DNA of 64,000 bases from Progne subis subis (lineage: Eukaryota; Chordata; Aves; Passeriformes; Hirundinidae): NCBI GenBank assembly GCA_022316685.1, contig JAKJHU010000038.1, positions 1,350,384 through 1,414,383 on the forward strand, given 5' to 3'. The notes below the pieces were generated by a model. It worked only from the letters and a program-made list of their open reading frames with translations, was not told where the DNA came from and searched no databases. Shown in pieces: positions 52,801 through 62,581 of this stretch (position 1 is its first letter; every line of letters starts with the position of its first letter). A program made the position numbers and the translations under genes.

Positions 52801-55800
52801 TTTTGGGTTGGAAAACAGATGCTGAAAAATAACAGTAAAAGTCAAAATAAGCACAAATAGACAAGTTATTGAGCATTTGTTACTGCAGAGCGGAATGTTG
52901 CCTAGTCTTCATCTCAGAAGTAATTTTGGAAAGAAACTTAGGAGCTAGGGAGCAAGAAATATTTTCTGACTATTACTGATGTTAAAAAATGGGCAGCTAC
53001 TTAAAAATGCTCAGTGGCTTGGAATGTCAGCCCAAGCACTGGGGAATGACTTTGTGGAAAGGTTCGCAGCCAAAACCATCCTGTGCACATTCATGTTTCC
53101 AAAGCAGACCTTCCAAAGGCATGCTAGGTTATTGTGTGACCTGCAAACAGGACACATTAGCACATACAAGGACTTGGGTTTGGCTGGCAGTCTAAGTCTC
53201 TTTAGACCTAAGTCTTCCAAAGTCTCATTAGGACACCAGTCTTTGGAAGGATTACAAACACAGAATAATTTACACTTACCAGCACACTTCACTACAGGGC
53301 TTTGATCTCCACCTAGAGCTCTAGGGACAATAAATGTATCAAATGTATCTGAGCTAAACTGTGCCTCAAGGCAAATACTCGATTCTACCGTCCTTCCTGT
53401 TACATCTTGTGATGTTTTTCCATACTCATCTACTCATCCCATAAGACATCCATGTGAGCAGCTCTGTGGTTTTATTTTCATGTTTAAATCCAGTTGCTGT
53501 GATCAGCTTTTTTGTAACCTAAACTGCAGTTGTGACCATACTGAAGTACAGCTTTTCAGGCTCAGCCTGTAACTCTGCTATTAGAGGTTTAAACCTCCGT
53601 GTAGAGAAAGTCTATAATGAAAGTGAAGCTCTCTTTCATTTCTTATGATTCAGCATAGCTGTACTTGTGAATTACCCAGTTTTGCCTCCCATGCTGTGAC
53701 ATTTGAGACCTGCCCTCCAAGCACCGGCAGAAGGCTGTGGACTTGCCAGCTCTACATTGTAGATGATATCACAGTCATGGTAAAGCTCTGCCTTAGTGCT
53801 GGCTTGGAGGCAAAGATGCACCAAGTGAGTATGTGGAGTGGCTTTAAGGACTCTGCTCATAAACCTCAAAAAAACCACGTTAATTTCAGAGGGAACATGA
53901 TTGTATAATTATCTCAGTGCATTTTAGATTAATTGACAAAGGCATTCTTCTTTTTTAAAGTCTTAATGAAGATATTGAGGCTCATGGTGTAAGGAGGTAC
54001 TAAATGCAGACAAAGAATCTTTTGAAAGCAATAACTTGATTTCTGACCACTAGTTGTACTACATTACCACTTAAATGAAGACACAGAAATAAGCATTTTG
54101 TCTCTTAAATGAGTACAGTAACTTTTGCTGTAAGAGTAACACTAAGAATGATATAGGAGTGATCTTTTTAACAGTTTGTTTCTAAGGATGTTTAGTTGAA
54201 GGTCCCTCAGTTTAGTAGTTATCTCTGAATGGTATTTCCTGCATTAAAAGTCACTGTGAATAGCCTTTCATCCTTCTGTTCCAAAAATAAGAAATACTAA
54301 ACAAGCTGATGCTTTGCAGTCAGAAAACCTAGGAATCTAATTCTGAAATAGCTCTAGCTGTGACACCAAGGAATTTAGCCAGCCCAGTTCCAACCCCTGT
54401 GAAAAAAGACACTTCATGCTACCAGGGAAAAGAGCAAACACTTTATCTTCCCAGAGAATACTGATATGCATCTTGAAATGTCTAATTGCATCAATATTCT
54501 GTCAAAGTGAATCCCTTAGCAGTAGTTGCCAAAACAGTGACAACCTCCAGTTGCTAATGGTGTTTTTAAAACTTTTAGAGGTGAAAAGGCAAATGTCTGA
54601 TAGCAATCATTAAATTAGATCAGATTTTTGAACCAATGCTTGTAAGGTCTTTCTCCAGTGCAAATGCAGTTGAAGACTTCTATTCACCAGGTAGTATTCC
54701 TTCAGTCATCTTAGAATAGCATGAAGCTTGGTGATTGTTTCTGATAGATCCTTTGTTTGCTTGGATTAGGGAAATCCAAGTTTCTTTTTCCCACTTGCTT
54801 AGGCCTTACAGTAGGAAACACTTCAGTGATAAGTTTGCTGTCTCTTGGCACATCTGGACAATGTATTATTGAATTCAAAACCTAAAGTAAAAATGGGGGA
54901 GGTTGTGACATTCAGTTAAATGAAATGCTATTTTTTGTATGTAAAAGAAAAATAAAATCAGTTCTTGTTAATGCAAAATATTTTCTTTAAATAAATGTTT
55001 CACTTTATACATATTTTATCCTGTAAAATGTTTTTAAATGAGAAATTTATTTTCAAAATAAAATCTGAATGTTTTGATTTTGAAATATCAAAATAAGCTC
55101 TAAATTTTACGAAAAATTATTTTCTCTTTGCTGTGTAGTTTATACCCTATATCTAAATTCTATGTCCTATTTTATCTAATTCTTTTGTTTTCAGTTTATT
55201 TGATATGTATCATTCAGACTTACCTACACAAAAATAAGTGAATTTTTGAAGTTCAATTTTTTCATGTAATTTTTTAAAAAACTTTTAATGTTTTATTACT
55301 TTTTTTCTATGTATATTCTAAATCCAGATGGTGTTAAGCAATATTTGGACTGACAGAATTTCAAAATACTGTCTTATCTATTTGAAAGTATTATAAATTG
55401 AAGGAAAGAGCTCACCTATGTGTAAGATCATGCTTCTCCTTTTTGCTTTTTCTAATAAAACTAACACTTCAGTATGAAAGATACACAGTTAGAATGCTTC
55501 TGATTTGCTTTTAAACTGCATTGGTTTTATTTTAGATGGCAGTCTAAACTCTAGGCTCTGTGTACTTGTCTCTTTGCTTGTATATAGCTATGATTTGAGA
55601 AATACTAGGGAATCTGAATATTTTAAAAAGATACTTTATTTGGACTTCATTTCAAAGGATTTAAGGACATCTTTTATCTGAAAAATACTTTAACTATGTT
55701 ATGCATGCATAGAGAGGTACAACAAATACTTGGGATTTTGTATAAAACTGCTTGGTCAGCCAGAAACTAGAGTATCAGACTAAAAAATGGTGCTGTGAAC

Positions 55801-58429
55801 TCTAGTATTAAAGTAGGCAGTTACCCTCCCAATGTGTGTCTCTTGGCTGACTGACTTTGGCTTTAAAAAAGATGCAGCTTCAAAATAAGGCTTTTCTTGT
55901 GACTAATAATCAGGTTTCAGTCTTGTGTGGTTTATACAGGATTAGCTGGAGGCTTAGAAGGGGTGATCTCTTGCTATAACCTTTCCTTTGACTGATCTTG
56001 CAAGGTCTTTCTTTTTCTCTCCCTCCAGCTCCCTATTTTTAAGAAACTGGTAGGAACATAACTATTGTTGAAAACTCTCAGCCTGTGTCAAATCTGGTTG
56101 AACCAGTTGGCCCATTTTCACAAGTCTTTGCAGAGCAGGAGACACTCAGATGCAAACAGACACTGTACAACAGCATGTTTCTTGCACTGGAAAACAGTTA
56201 AATCAACATGAACCACAAACTTTATTTCTGTAAATCCTGTAAAAGCCATACCAACAGTACTGCAGTTATGAAGCTGAAGAATGCACTCACAGAGTTTTGT
56301 TTGCCAACAGCTTTCAGTAAGATGCTGCTTTTGAGACTCCTGCCTCCTTTTCAGGCCGCCATCTGTTCTTTGTGCTTGAGAAACCCATCATTTCAGACAG
56401 TTCTACAGTTTTTTTTCACTCATGAATTTGACAATGTAGCAGGTGAGTCTGATGGTTTGGACACTTCAGGAATATGGCCTGTAAGGTGAGGAAACTCTCA
56501 AGTATCTTCTGTTCAGCCTTCCTGGCTATAAGTAACTGCCTTCCTTTTTTAAAATGCAACTTTGAAATAAACTGCCAATATTTTACTTTGAGGGCCAGGA
56601 GATTCTTGAGACATAAGAAATTCTTCTATGTTTATCTTCAACATGTCTTGGAGCTGTAACATAAGGAGCTTTCTTCAGTTTGCAAAGACCATTAGCAACA
56701 TGTGCTGGCAGGCTACCTGTGCTTAATGCAGGCTTCGGTGATGTTCCACCAACCTTCATTTAACATTCACGGTTCTGTGGCCAGAAGATGTGGTCAGGGT
56801 ATTCATCCAGAGCATTTCTGGGGAACAGCATCCTGGGTGGGCTGTAGAAGGATGTAATAGAACTAATAATTAAATTCACCTTTCTGTAGAGGGGACCCAT
56901 GAGAGAGTGAACAAGCAGCAAAGACAATACTGATTTATTAAATTTTATCCAGCAAGGTAGACACTGATGTATAATCCACCAGAATAGCCCCTCCCTGGAG
57001 CTTTGCATGACAGATATGTTAGGGAAGGAGAGAGGGCAGCCCCTCTTCTCTGGAGCTGTTCCTAAAATTCCATTTCGTATCCTACGTTTAAAGTTTGCCG
57101 TGGCAAAAATATTACTGTAATGTGAGAGAACCAGGCAAGCTGAAGACTCAAGTCTGGAGTATTGATACCTTGTTAATAACACTGCTCACTATGATAGTTA
57201 CTTGCACTAAAAATAAATCTTACTGAGGTTTTTACTGATAGTGATTTTTTTTTTTTTTTTTTTTTAGATCAAAGTGCTAGTTATAGGATATATATTAGAT
57301 ATTTGGCTTATAAAATACAGCATCCACCAGTAAGAACAGCTCTATTCAGAGGGCTTTTTCTATGTAACTTGGCTCATCTGACCACAGAATGAGAGAATGG
57401 GAGAGTCTCAGGGATTGCAATAGCAGGAGAAACCAAAAATAAAGCTACAGGATTAACTGTTAGTGATTTCAACTTGAGCCACTTTATTTTACCTGTTGCT
57501 TCTTGAATGTGTTGAGGAGCAGTTTGAGGAAAGAGAATCAAAACCTGGAGTAGGCACTAACTTACCCAAACCACTGTGCCTTCAATTTTAGAAATGAAAA
57601 TAAATATTAAACATGTATGTTATCATACACAATGGCAAAGACCAACACAAGGCTGTCTCAGACTTTCTCCATGGCACTGCTGACATGCAGTAGTAATTGC
57701 CACATTACCCAGCACAATTTGAATGAAACTGAGTCAAATTTAATTAGCTCCTGTCTTTAGAGCATTTCTTCACCCACAACACTAGTGGTCTTTAGGATCC
57801 TGCTGTACAACTGTAATGTTGTAGACAAAACGCAAGCTGTTAGGAGAGTCCCATTCTGAAATCTGCCCAAGTTTACCATCACATACTGTAATTCTTAGCG
57901 TAGTGGTGGTCTGGTTTTTGTTTGTCACTTTCTTCTAGGGTGTCTTTGCATCCTTTTTTCACATGGTACTGTATGACAGCATGGCTGGTCCAGCTGTTAA
58001 GCCTGGGAAATGTCTTTCCTGGATTTGACCATATTTAGATGTTGAGCTTTTTTCCTGCAGGTTTTTGTTCCATATCTGTCTGCACTCATTGCCACATTGC
58101 CTTTACCAAATTACTTGTCTCTCTACATCTGCTCTGAAAATTTTTGCTCCTCCTTCAGTGACCAAATGCTATTGACCATTAAATACAATTTTTGGGTTTA
58201 GTTCTACTTTATTTTAGTGAAGAAGTGCTACCAAGTAATGAATGTAAAATGCTACTTTATTATTTTAGTTTTGCATTTAAAATAAGTAGTCTTCTAAAAT
58301 TACAGCTTGCTTTCTTAATTCTAATAATTGAAATCACAAAATTACCTGCCAAACTTACAGAAGGTGCTCTATTTCAAATTCAAAACTTCAAATTTAAAAA
58401 CTTCAGAGAACTAAATTTTGCAATGAATG
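49897..58429. other. A+T-rich intergenic DNA, nothing recognised
   Basis: G/T tracts lie at 50051-50082 and a T-run at 57245-57265. The largest frames are 170 codons plus (50252-50764) and 140 codons minus (56760-57182). They lack domains, signal peptides or conserved blocks that I know. The segment 54.9-55.4 kb is extremely A+T-rich. Confidence 0.45.
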
Positions 58430-58670
58430 CTGGAGACCTGGGTTGGTCTCACCCTGGATCTTTCAGCTCAGCTGATCAGCAGCTTTAAGACTGTTGAACT
58501 GTTAGTTCAGCTGTTGAGCTCTCCTTGCCCTGGGAGGCACTTATTCCTTCTCCACTGGGTCCTGCCCACTCAGGGCAGGGAGCAATAAAGCAACAATGAA
58601 GAGAGAGGGAGCTTTACCAGCCAGTCCCGAGCCAAAGTATCGCTGACTCAAGTCTGTTAGTTTCTAAAAA
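58430..58670 (+). other. GC-richer patch with stem-loop and poly(A) signal (possible LTR or transcript 3' end)
   Basis: CCTGCCC (58561-58567) pairs perfectly with GGGCAGG (58573-58579) around the loop ACTCA. AATAAA follows at 58584-58589. The surrounding ~240 bases are clearly richer in G+C than their neighbours and lack an open frame that I recognise. A retroviral R region or the 3' end of a non-coding transcript would look like this. Neither can be shown here. Confidence 0.25.
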
Positions 58671-60682
58671 GGATTTAAGACCAAAATTTTTGTGAGCTGA
58701 TGAAAGTATGTTAATGGGGTGTTGAGACCAGTTTCAAATTTGTTTAGCATTGAACACATGCTTAACAGTTTCTAACACTCACCTTGAATGAATAGCAGCA
58801 ATTGAATTCACCAGTATCAATAAATACTAATCCAGACCACGATATATGCCCATTTTAGCTACATTTAGCGACACTAAGCATACAAGTATAAAAGGATGGC
58901 AGTCCTTACAAGCTGAAAGCATATAAACCATTTAAGAAATTATAGTTTCTCTAGTCTCATGAACTTACATATTTATTGGAGCTTTCTTATGGGATAATTT
59001 CATACCAACAGCAGAACATCTCCCTCATCTAGACCTCCTGAGAGTCTTTTTCATCATGCAGTTCTAGTTTAAATATTCTTTTGATATACTCATAGGGAGT
59101 GTCTGTTGTTCCTCTGTTAACATTGCTCCCCAACCATAAGCACAGCCATGTGTGTACAATGGAAGAGGTATTTTAAAACAGTTAAACCAAGACAAGCAGT
59201 CACAGGACCATCGTTCTGTTCAGAAAATCTTTAACACTCTGTGATGATCACTGAAACAGACTCCTTTTGCACATCTGAAATAAACACTATACCTCAGTAG
59301 TAGTTTTGATAACTGCGTTTATAGAAGTGCCTTCAATTTAATTTTTTTCCTTGAATTTTTTTTCCTCTTTATCTGTCTTCATTAGATTCATGAATTCATA
59401 TACAGCTACACTTTTTTCCCCAAGATTTTGTGCTGTCAAGGTCCCCCTTGAAACTCCTGGAGTTTTTTTTCCTAAGCTTAGGTAACAAAATATAGATGCG
59501 TCTTGCTCAGTGCAAACCATTTGCTTACTCACTGTTGTTTCATCATCTTTCAAGGAAAGCACCACAGACTCAATGTGTAAGACACTCTTCCCAGGTTTTA
59601 TTGCAGTTATTCACTATGATGAAATCATAAACTACGTCACCTTCCCAGGCTTCTTGCTCAAAATCCAGAAGTCTTTATCTTGAATCTTTCCCATCTTTTT
59701 AATAATTGTTTCCATAAACAAATCTATTATTTCTTTCACATTCACATTGCACTCATCTTGCAATGCAATTCAGAGTCCTTCTCACTAGAAAACCCAGAAA
59801 ACTGACTTGGAGAAGTATTGTCCTTTGTAAACAGAACAGCTAGGCAGAACAACCTCTATGTTTTCCTCATTAAGATGGGAAATTGTAAAGAAATAAGAGT
59901 CCTTTGATGCAATTAAATCTGTTTTCAGAATCTCTAATTACAAATCCTGCTTTTTCATTTATGGGAGAGTTCAAAACACAAGAGTATCTTCCTGCTCCAG
60001 CCTCTTTAGGCCAACACCCAGTACAAAGGCCACTGGCTTTCCTGAGCATGATTTAGAGCTGCTTGGGGCTTTTTTTTATGTTGTTCCTGAACTCTTGCCT
60101 TTTTTTCTTTGAACAGTCTCCTATATACTGCCAGGTTCCCTGAGCAGAATGCAGATTGTTCTCTGCCCACAATGCTTAAACTGATGAGCAATCTTGTAAA
60201 TACCTTTGCTTTGGGGAAAAAAAAAAAATAAATTGGCTTAGTAGCTTCTCGTAGGCTGTTTATTGAAAGATGGTGGTTAAGCGTTGCAATTTCAACCCAA
60301 CCTACAAATGCTATATGAACGACCACCTCCATAGCATGCAGGAGATCATCTCTATGTGTTCTTAATAAGGCCTACATATTCAGAATATGAAACATTTGTT
60401 ACTATTCCAGTGAAACTATCTGTATTGAAATGTTATTCAAAATGGTGTTACCCAGTGTATGTAATACTGCTAATGGCAGATCCTGGTGAAATTCCACTGC
60501 CCCACAATGTTTGAAAACACAGAAGGTCTGAACAATGTTGCCTCTGTTTTACAAAGACTCAGAAATCAATAATAAGATTTTGTTGTATTGTAAAATCATG
60601 ATTAAGGGTAATTTGAAACTGTATCATAGATTTTAGATCAAGCTGTGAAATATCATAACATAGATGTTCGATCAATCTTGTG
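58671..60682. other. A+T-rich intergenic DNA, nothing recognised
   Basis: The minus frames at 59338-59565 and 60006-60332 have low-complexity Lys/Phe stretches from A/T runs. No exon was recognised. Confidence 0.45.
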
Positions 60683-60826
60683 ACTCAAAGTTAAGCCCGA
60701 GTCAATTGGGATGTCTGGGACAATGTATAAATTTCATCATAGACTTGAGTAATAAACCAGTGAAGCTATTTTTTTCAAGGAGTTAAGTATTTAGACTTCT
60801 AAATAACTGTTACACAATTTGGTGCC
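60683..60826 (+). other. LTR-like patch: TATAAAT, AATAAA and a primer-binding-site-like end
   Basis: TATAAAT (60726-60732) is followed 19 bases later by AATAAA (60751-60756), and then by CACAATTTGGTGCC with TGGTGCC at 60820-60826, resembling an LTR/primer-binding-site junction. The compact order suggests an old LTR, but A+T-rich DNA can produce all three motifs by chance. It lies about 300 bases upstream of the CpG island. Confidence 0.25.
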
Positions 60827-61449
60827 AAGTGCCAACAACAGTTGCCAGGTAATTGGCAACCGTCAGTACTCTTCTGCGCTCTTGTAATAATTTTGTGTGA
60901 GCTTTATATATGAAAGGAACTGCAATCGAAATTAAACAGTTATCCTAATCCTGCCTTTGACTGATACATAGGTTGAAGCCAGTGCTTTTACTTGGACCAA
61001 CAAACGAGGGAACTGAATGTATGGAATACTGCTTGCAAAACTGTGGTTATTACTGCCTAGGGCTATCGATGACGAGCATGATTTTCCCAGTCTTGGGGAG
61101 CTGCAGTGACTTCCAGCCCGGGGAGCCTGCGAGGGAACCCAGCGGGCTCAGCCCCTGGTCCTGCGCGGACATGTCGGCGTGTCCAGGAACGCGCACGGCG
61201 CCGCCTCGGCTGTGGATCCTCCTGTGCTTTGATACCTGCTCGGGAATAAAAAACAACTTGATTTTTGAAAGGAAGAGGAGGGGGGAAAAGAATGTTTGGC
61301 ATTGTTGCTACTTCCAGATGTCCGAGCCTCGGTCGTGGCAGCTGTCGCCACTTTTTCCTCCCGGGAACCGCGCTGCTCTGCGGTGAAGCCGGGGCTGGCG
61401 CTCCCCGCGCCGCGCTGGCCGCCCGGGCTTTGAAAGTAGCGCGCAGCAT

Positions 61450-61523
61450 CACAGCAGCTCGGCGCTCGCGTTTCTCCAGCGTCCCTCGCCCCACCGTCTC
61501 CAGCTCCCCCGGCGGAGGGACCG
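61450..61523 (+). other. Candidate non-coding exon 1a, 3' end with splice donor at 61524
   Basis: The sequence GACCG|GTGAGTG gives a near-consensus donor, with GT at 61524-61525. It lies inside the CpG island about 990 bases upstream of the exon 2 acceptor. The 5' end is arbitrary because no transcription start can be read. No ATG-opened frame is required from it, since the main ATG is in the next exon. Confidence 0.45.
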
Positions 61524-61899
61524 GTGAGTGCCCCGCGCCCGCTCGCCTCGCCGACATGGTATCACCCGAAACCCGTATCCCGCTATGGCGTGGTATATCC
61601 CGGCGCGGAAGGCGCTCCTTCGCGCCCGCCGCCCCCAGCCCCTCTTTCGTGGCGCCGAGAGCGAGGAGCAGGGGCGCGCCCGCCGCTCCCTCTCTTTGTG
61701 TGCGAGCGAGGGAGGGAGGGAGCGCGGGCGGGCCCGAGACACGGCGCGGAGGAGGGCGCGGAGCAGCGTAAGGCCGGGGAGCGGCACGGACGGGCGGGCG
61801 GGCAGGCGGCGGTTCTGAGCGCGCCGCGGGGGCGGGAGGAAGGTGGAGTGAGGAGCGCGGGGCGGTGGCAGGGCGGGGGGGGGTGGGAGGGAGGAAAGG

Positions 61900-61998
61900 C
61901 GGGCGGCTGTGGCGACGGATAATGATGGCGTGGTGCGTGTGGCCGCTGGGCGGCCGGGAACGTTGAGGGGAAGGAGGCGGCAGGACCCCCGCCCCCAG
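61900..61998 (+). other. Candidate alternative non-coding exon 1b, 3' end with splice donor at 61999
   Basis: CCCCCAG|GTAGGC forms a donor with GT at 61999-62000. It lies 517 bases upstream of the predicted acceptor. It may be an alternative first exon, a longer version of exon 1a, or a decoy. The 5' boundary is not determinable from sequence. Confidence 0.3.
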
Positions 61999-62064
61999 GT
62001 AGGCTGGCTCGGAAAGTTTGGGGCGAGGTACCGGGGCGCCTCCGCTGCGCGCCCCGCAGGCCCC

Positions 62065-62083
62065 GCGGCGCAAGAAGCGCCGC
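62065..62083. repeat. Perfect 7-bp inverted repeat with 5-base loop in the CpG island
   Basis: GCGGCGC (62065-62071) pairs exactly with GCGCCGC (62077-62083) around the loop AAGAA. It lies just after the second candidate donor. In GC-rich DNA such short stems also arise by chance. Confidence 0.4.
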
Positions 62084-62515
62084 CTCGGGGAAACCCCAAC
62101 TTGGGGCCGAAACTTGTGGCTTCCCCCGTTCCGGGCGGCGTGGGGAGCCAGGGCCCCTCTGTCCCGCCCCGCCGCGGTGCGTGCGCGGGGTCCGGCCCGG
62201 GCCCGGCCTCCCCCGGGCGGCAGGAAGGGCCGGCGCTGCCCCCCCGCTCCCGCCCGACCTGGCCTGGCCCAGCCTGGAACGGCCCTTAGCGGAGGGGCGG
62301 CAGCCGGAGGTGGTGGGGGGGCCGCCCGCCGCCGCATCCCCTGCCAGAGCCGTCAGGTCGGTGCCCGGGGAGCAGCTGGGTCTGCGCGTCCCGGCCGACA
62401 CAATGGGCTTTATCCCGCAGGGAGGTCTAGGGCTGCGATTCCCACCCCGAGTTTCGGATTCGTGTCACACGCCGGCGAGGCCCCGAGTTAATGGAAACTC
62501 TCTGTCTCTCTGCAG

Positions 62516-62581
62516 ATGGCTTTCCGGCTACTGCGATCCGCGCTGGGGATAACACCCGATGTGGCCATTCACGCGCTTTGA
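62516..62581 (+). CDS. Upstream ORF 1 (21 codons) in the 5' UTR
   Basis: The ATG is the first three bases after the predicted acceptor and has G at +4. The frame encodes 21 residues starting MAFRLLRSALG and ends with TGA at 62579. It is out of frame with the neurabin ORF. If the exon is used as predicted it may lower or condition translation of the main ORF. Whether it is conserved or translated cannot be judged from one sequence. Confidence 0.3.
   Translation: MAFRLLRSALGITPDVAIHAL

Larger units (their letters stand above)
61120..62490 (+). promoter_or_regulatory. CpG-island promoter of the neurabin-family gene
   Basis: The base composition switches abruptly from A+T-rich DNA to dense G+C with very many CpG dinucleotides, and returns to mixed composition just before exon 2. 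GC boxes are visible (CCGCCCCGCC near 62165 and several GGGCGG stretches), as is an NRF1-like TGCGTGCGC near 62178. No convincing TATA box at a fixed distance from a start is visible, as is usual for CpG-island promoters. Long open frames on both strands here, including a 424-codon minus-strand frame, are Pro/Arg/Ala-rich by-products of high GC and are not called as genes. The exact transcription start is unknown. Confidence 0.85.

Noticed and set aside
54315..54400. Possible MIR-like SINE core (TAGCTGTGACACC region)
   Set aside because: Only about a dozen bases agree with the core motif, which is too little to call.
56760..57182. 140-codon minus-strand frame
   Set aside because: No signal peptide, domain or splice context. 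Composition matches surrounding non-coding DNA.
60973..61386. 137-codon plus-strand frame entering the CpG island
   Set aside because: It opens on TTG rather than ATG, crosses the composition boundary, and shows no known motif.
61063..62337. 424-codon minus-strand open frame in the CpG island
   Set aside because: It is Pro/Arg/Ala-rich without any domain, overlaps the promoter island, and is expected from high GC lowering stop-codon frequency. Several other long frames on both strands cover the same bases.
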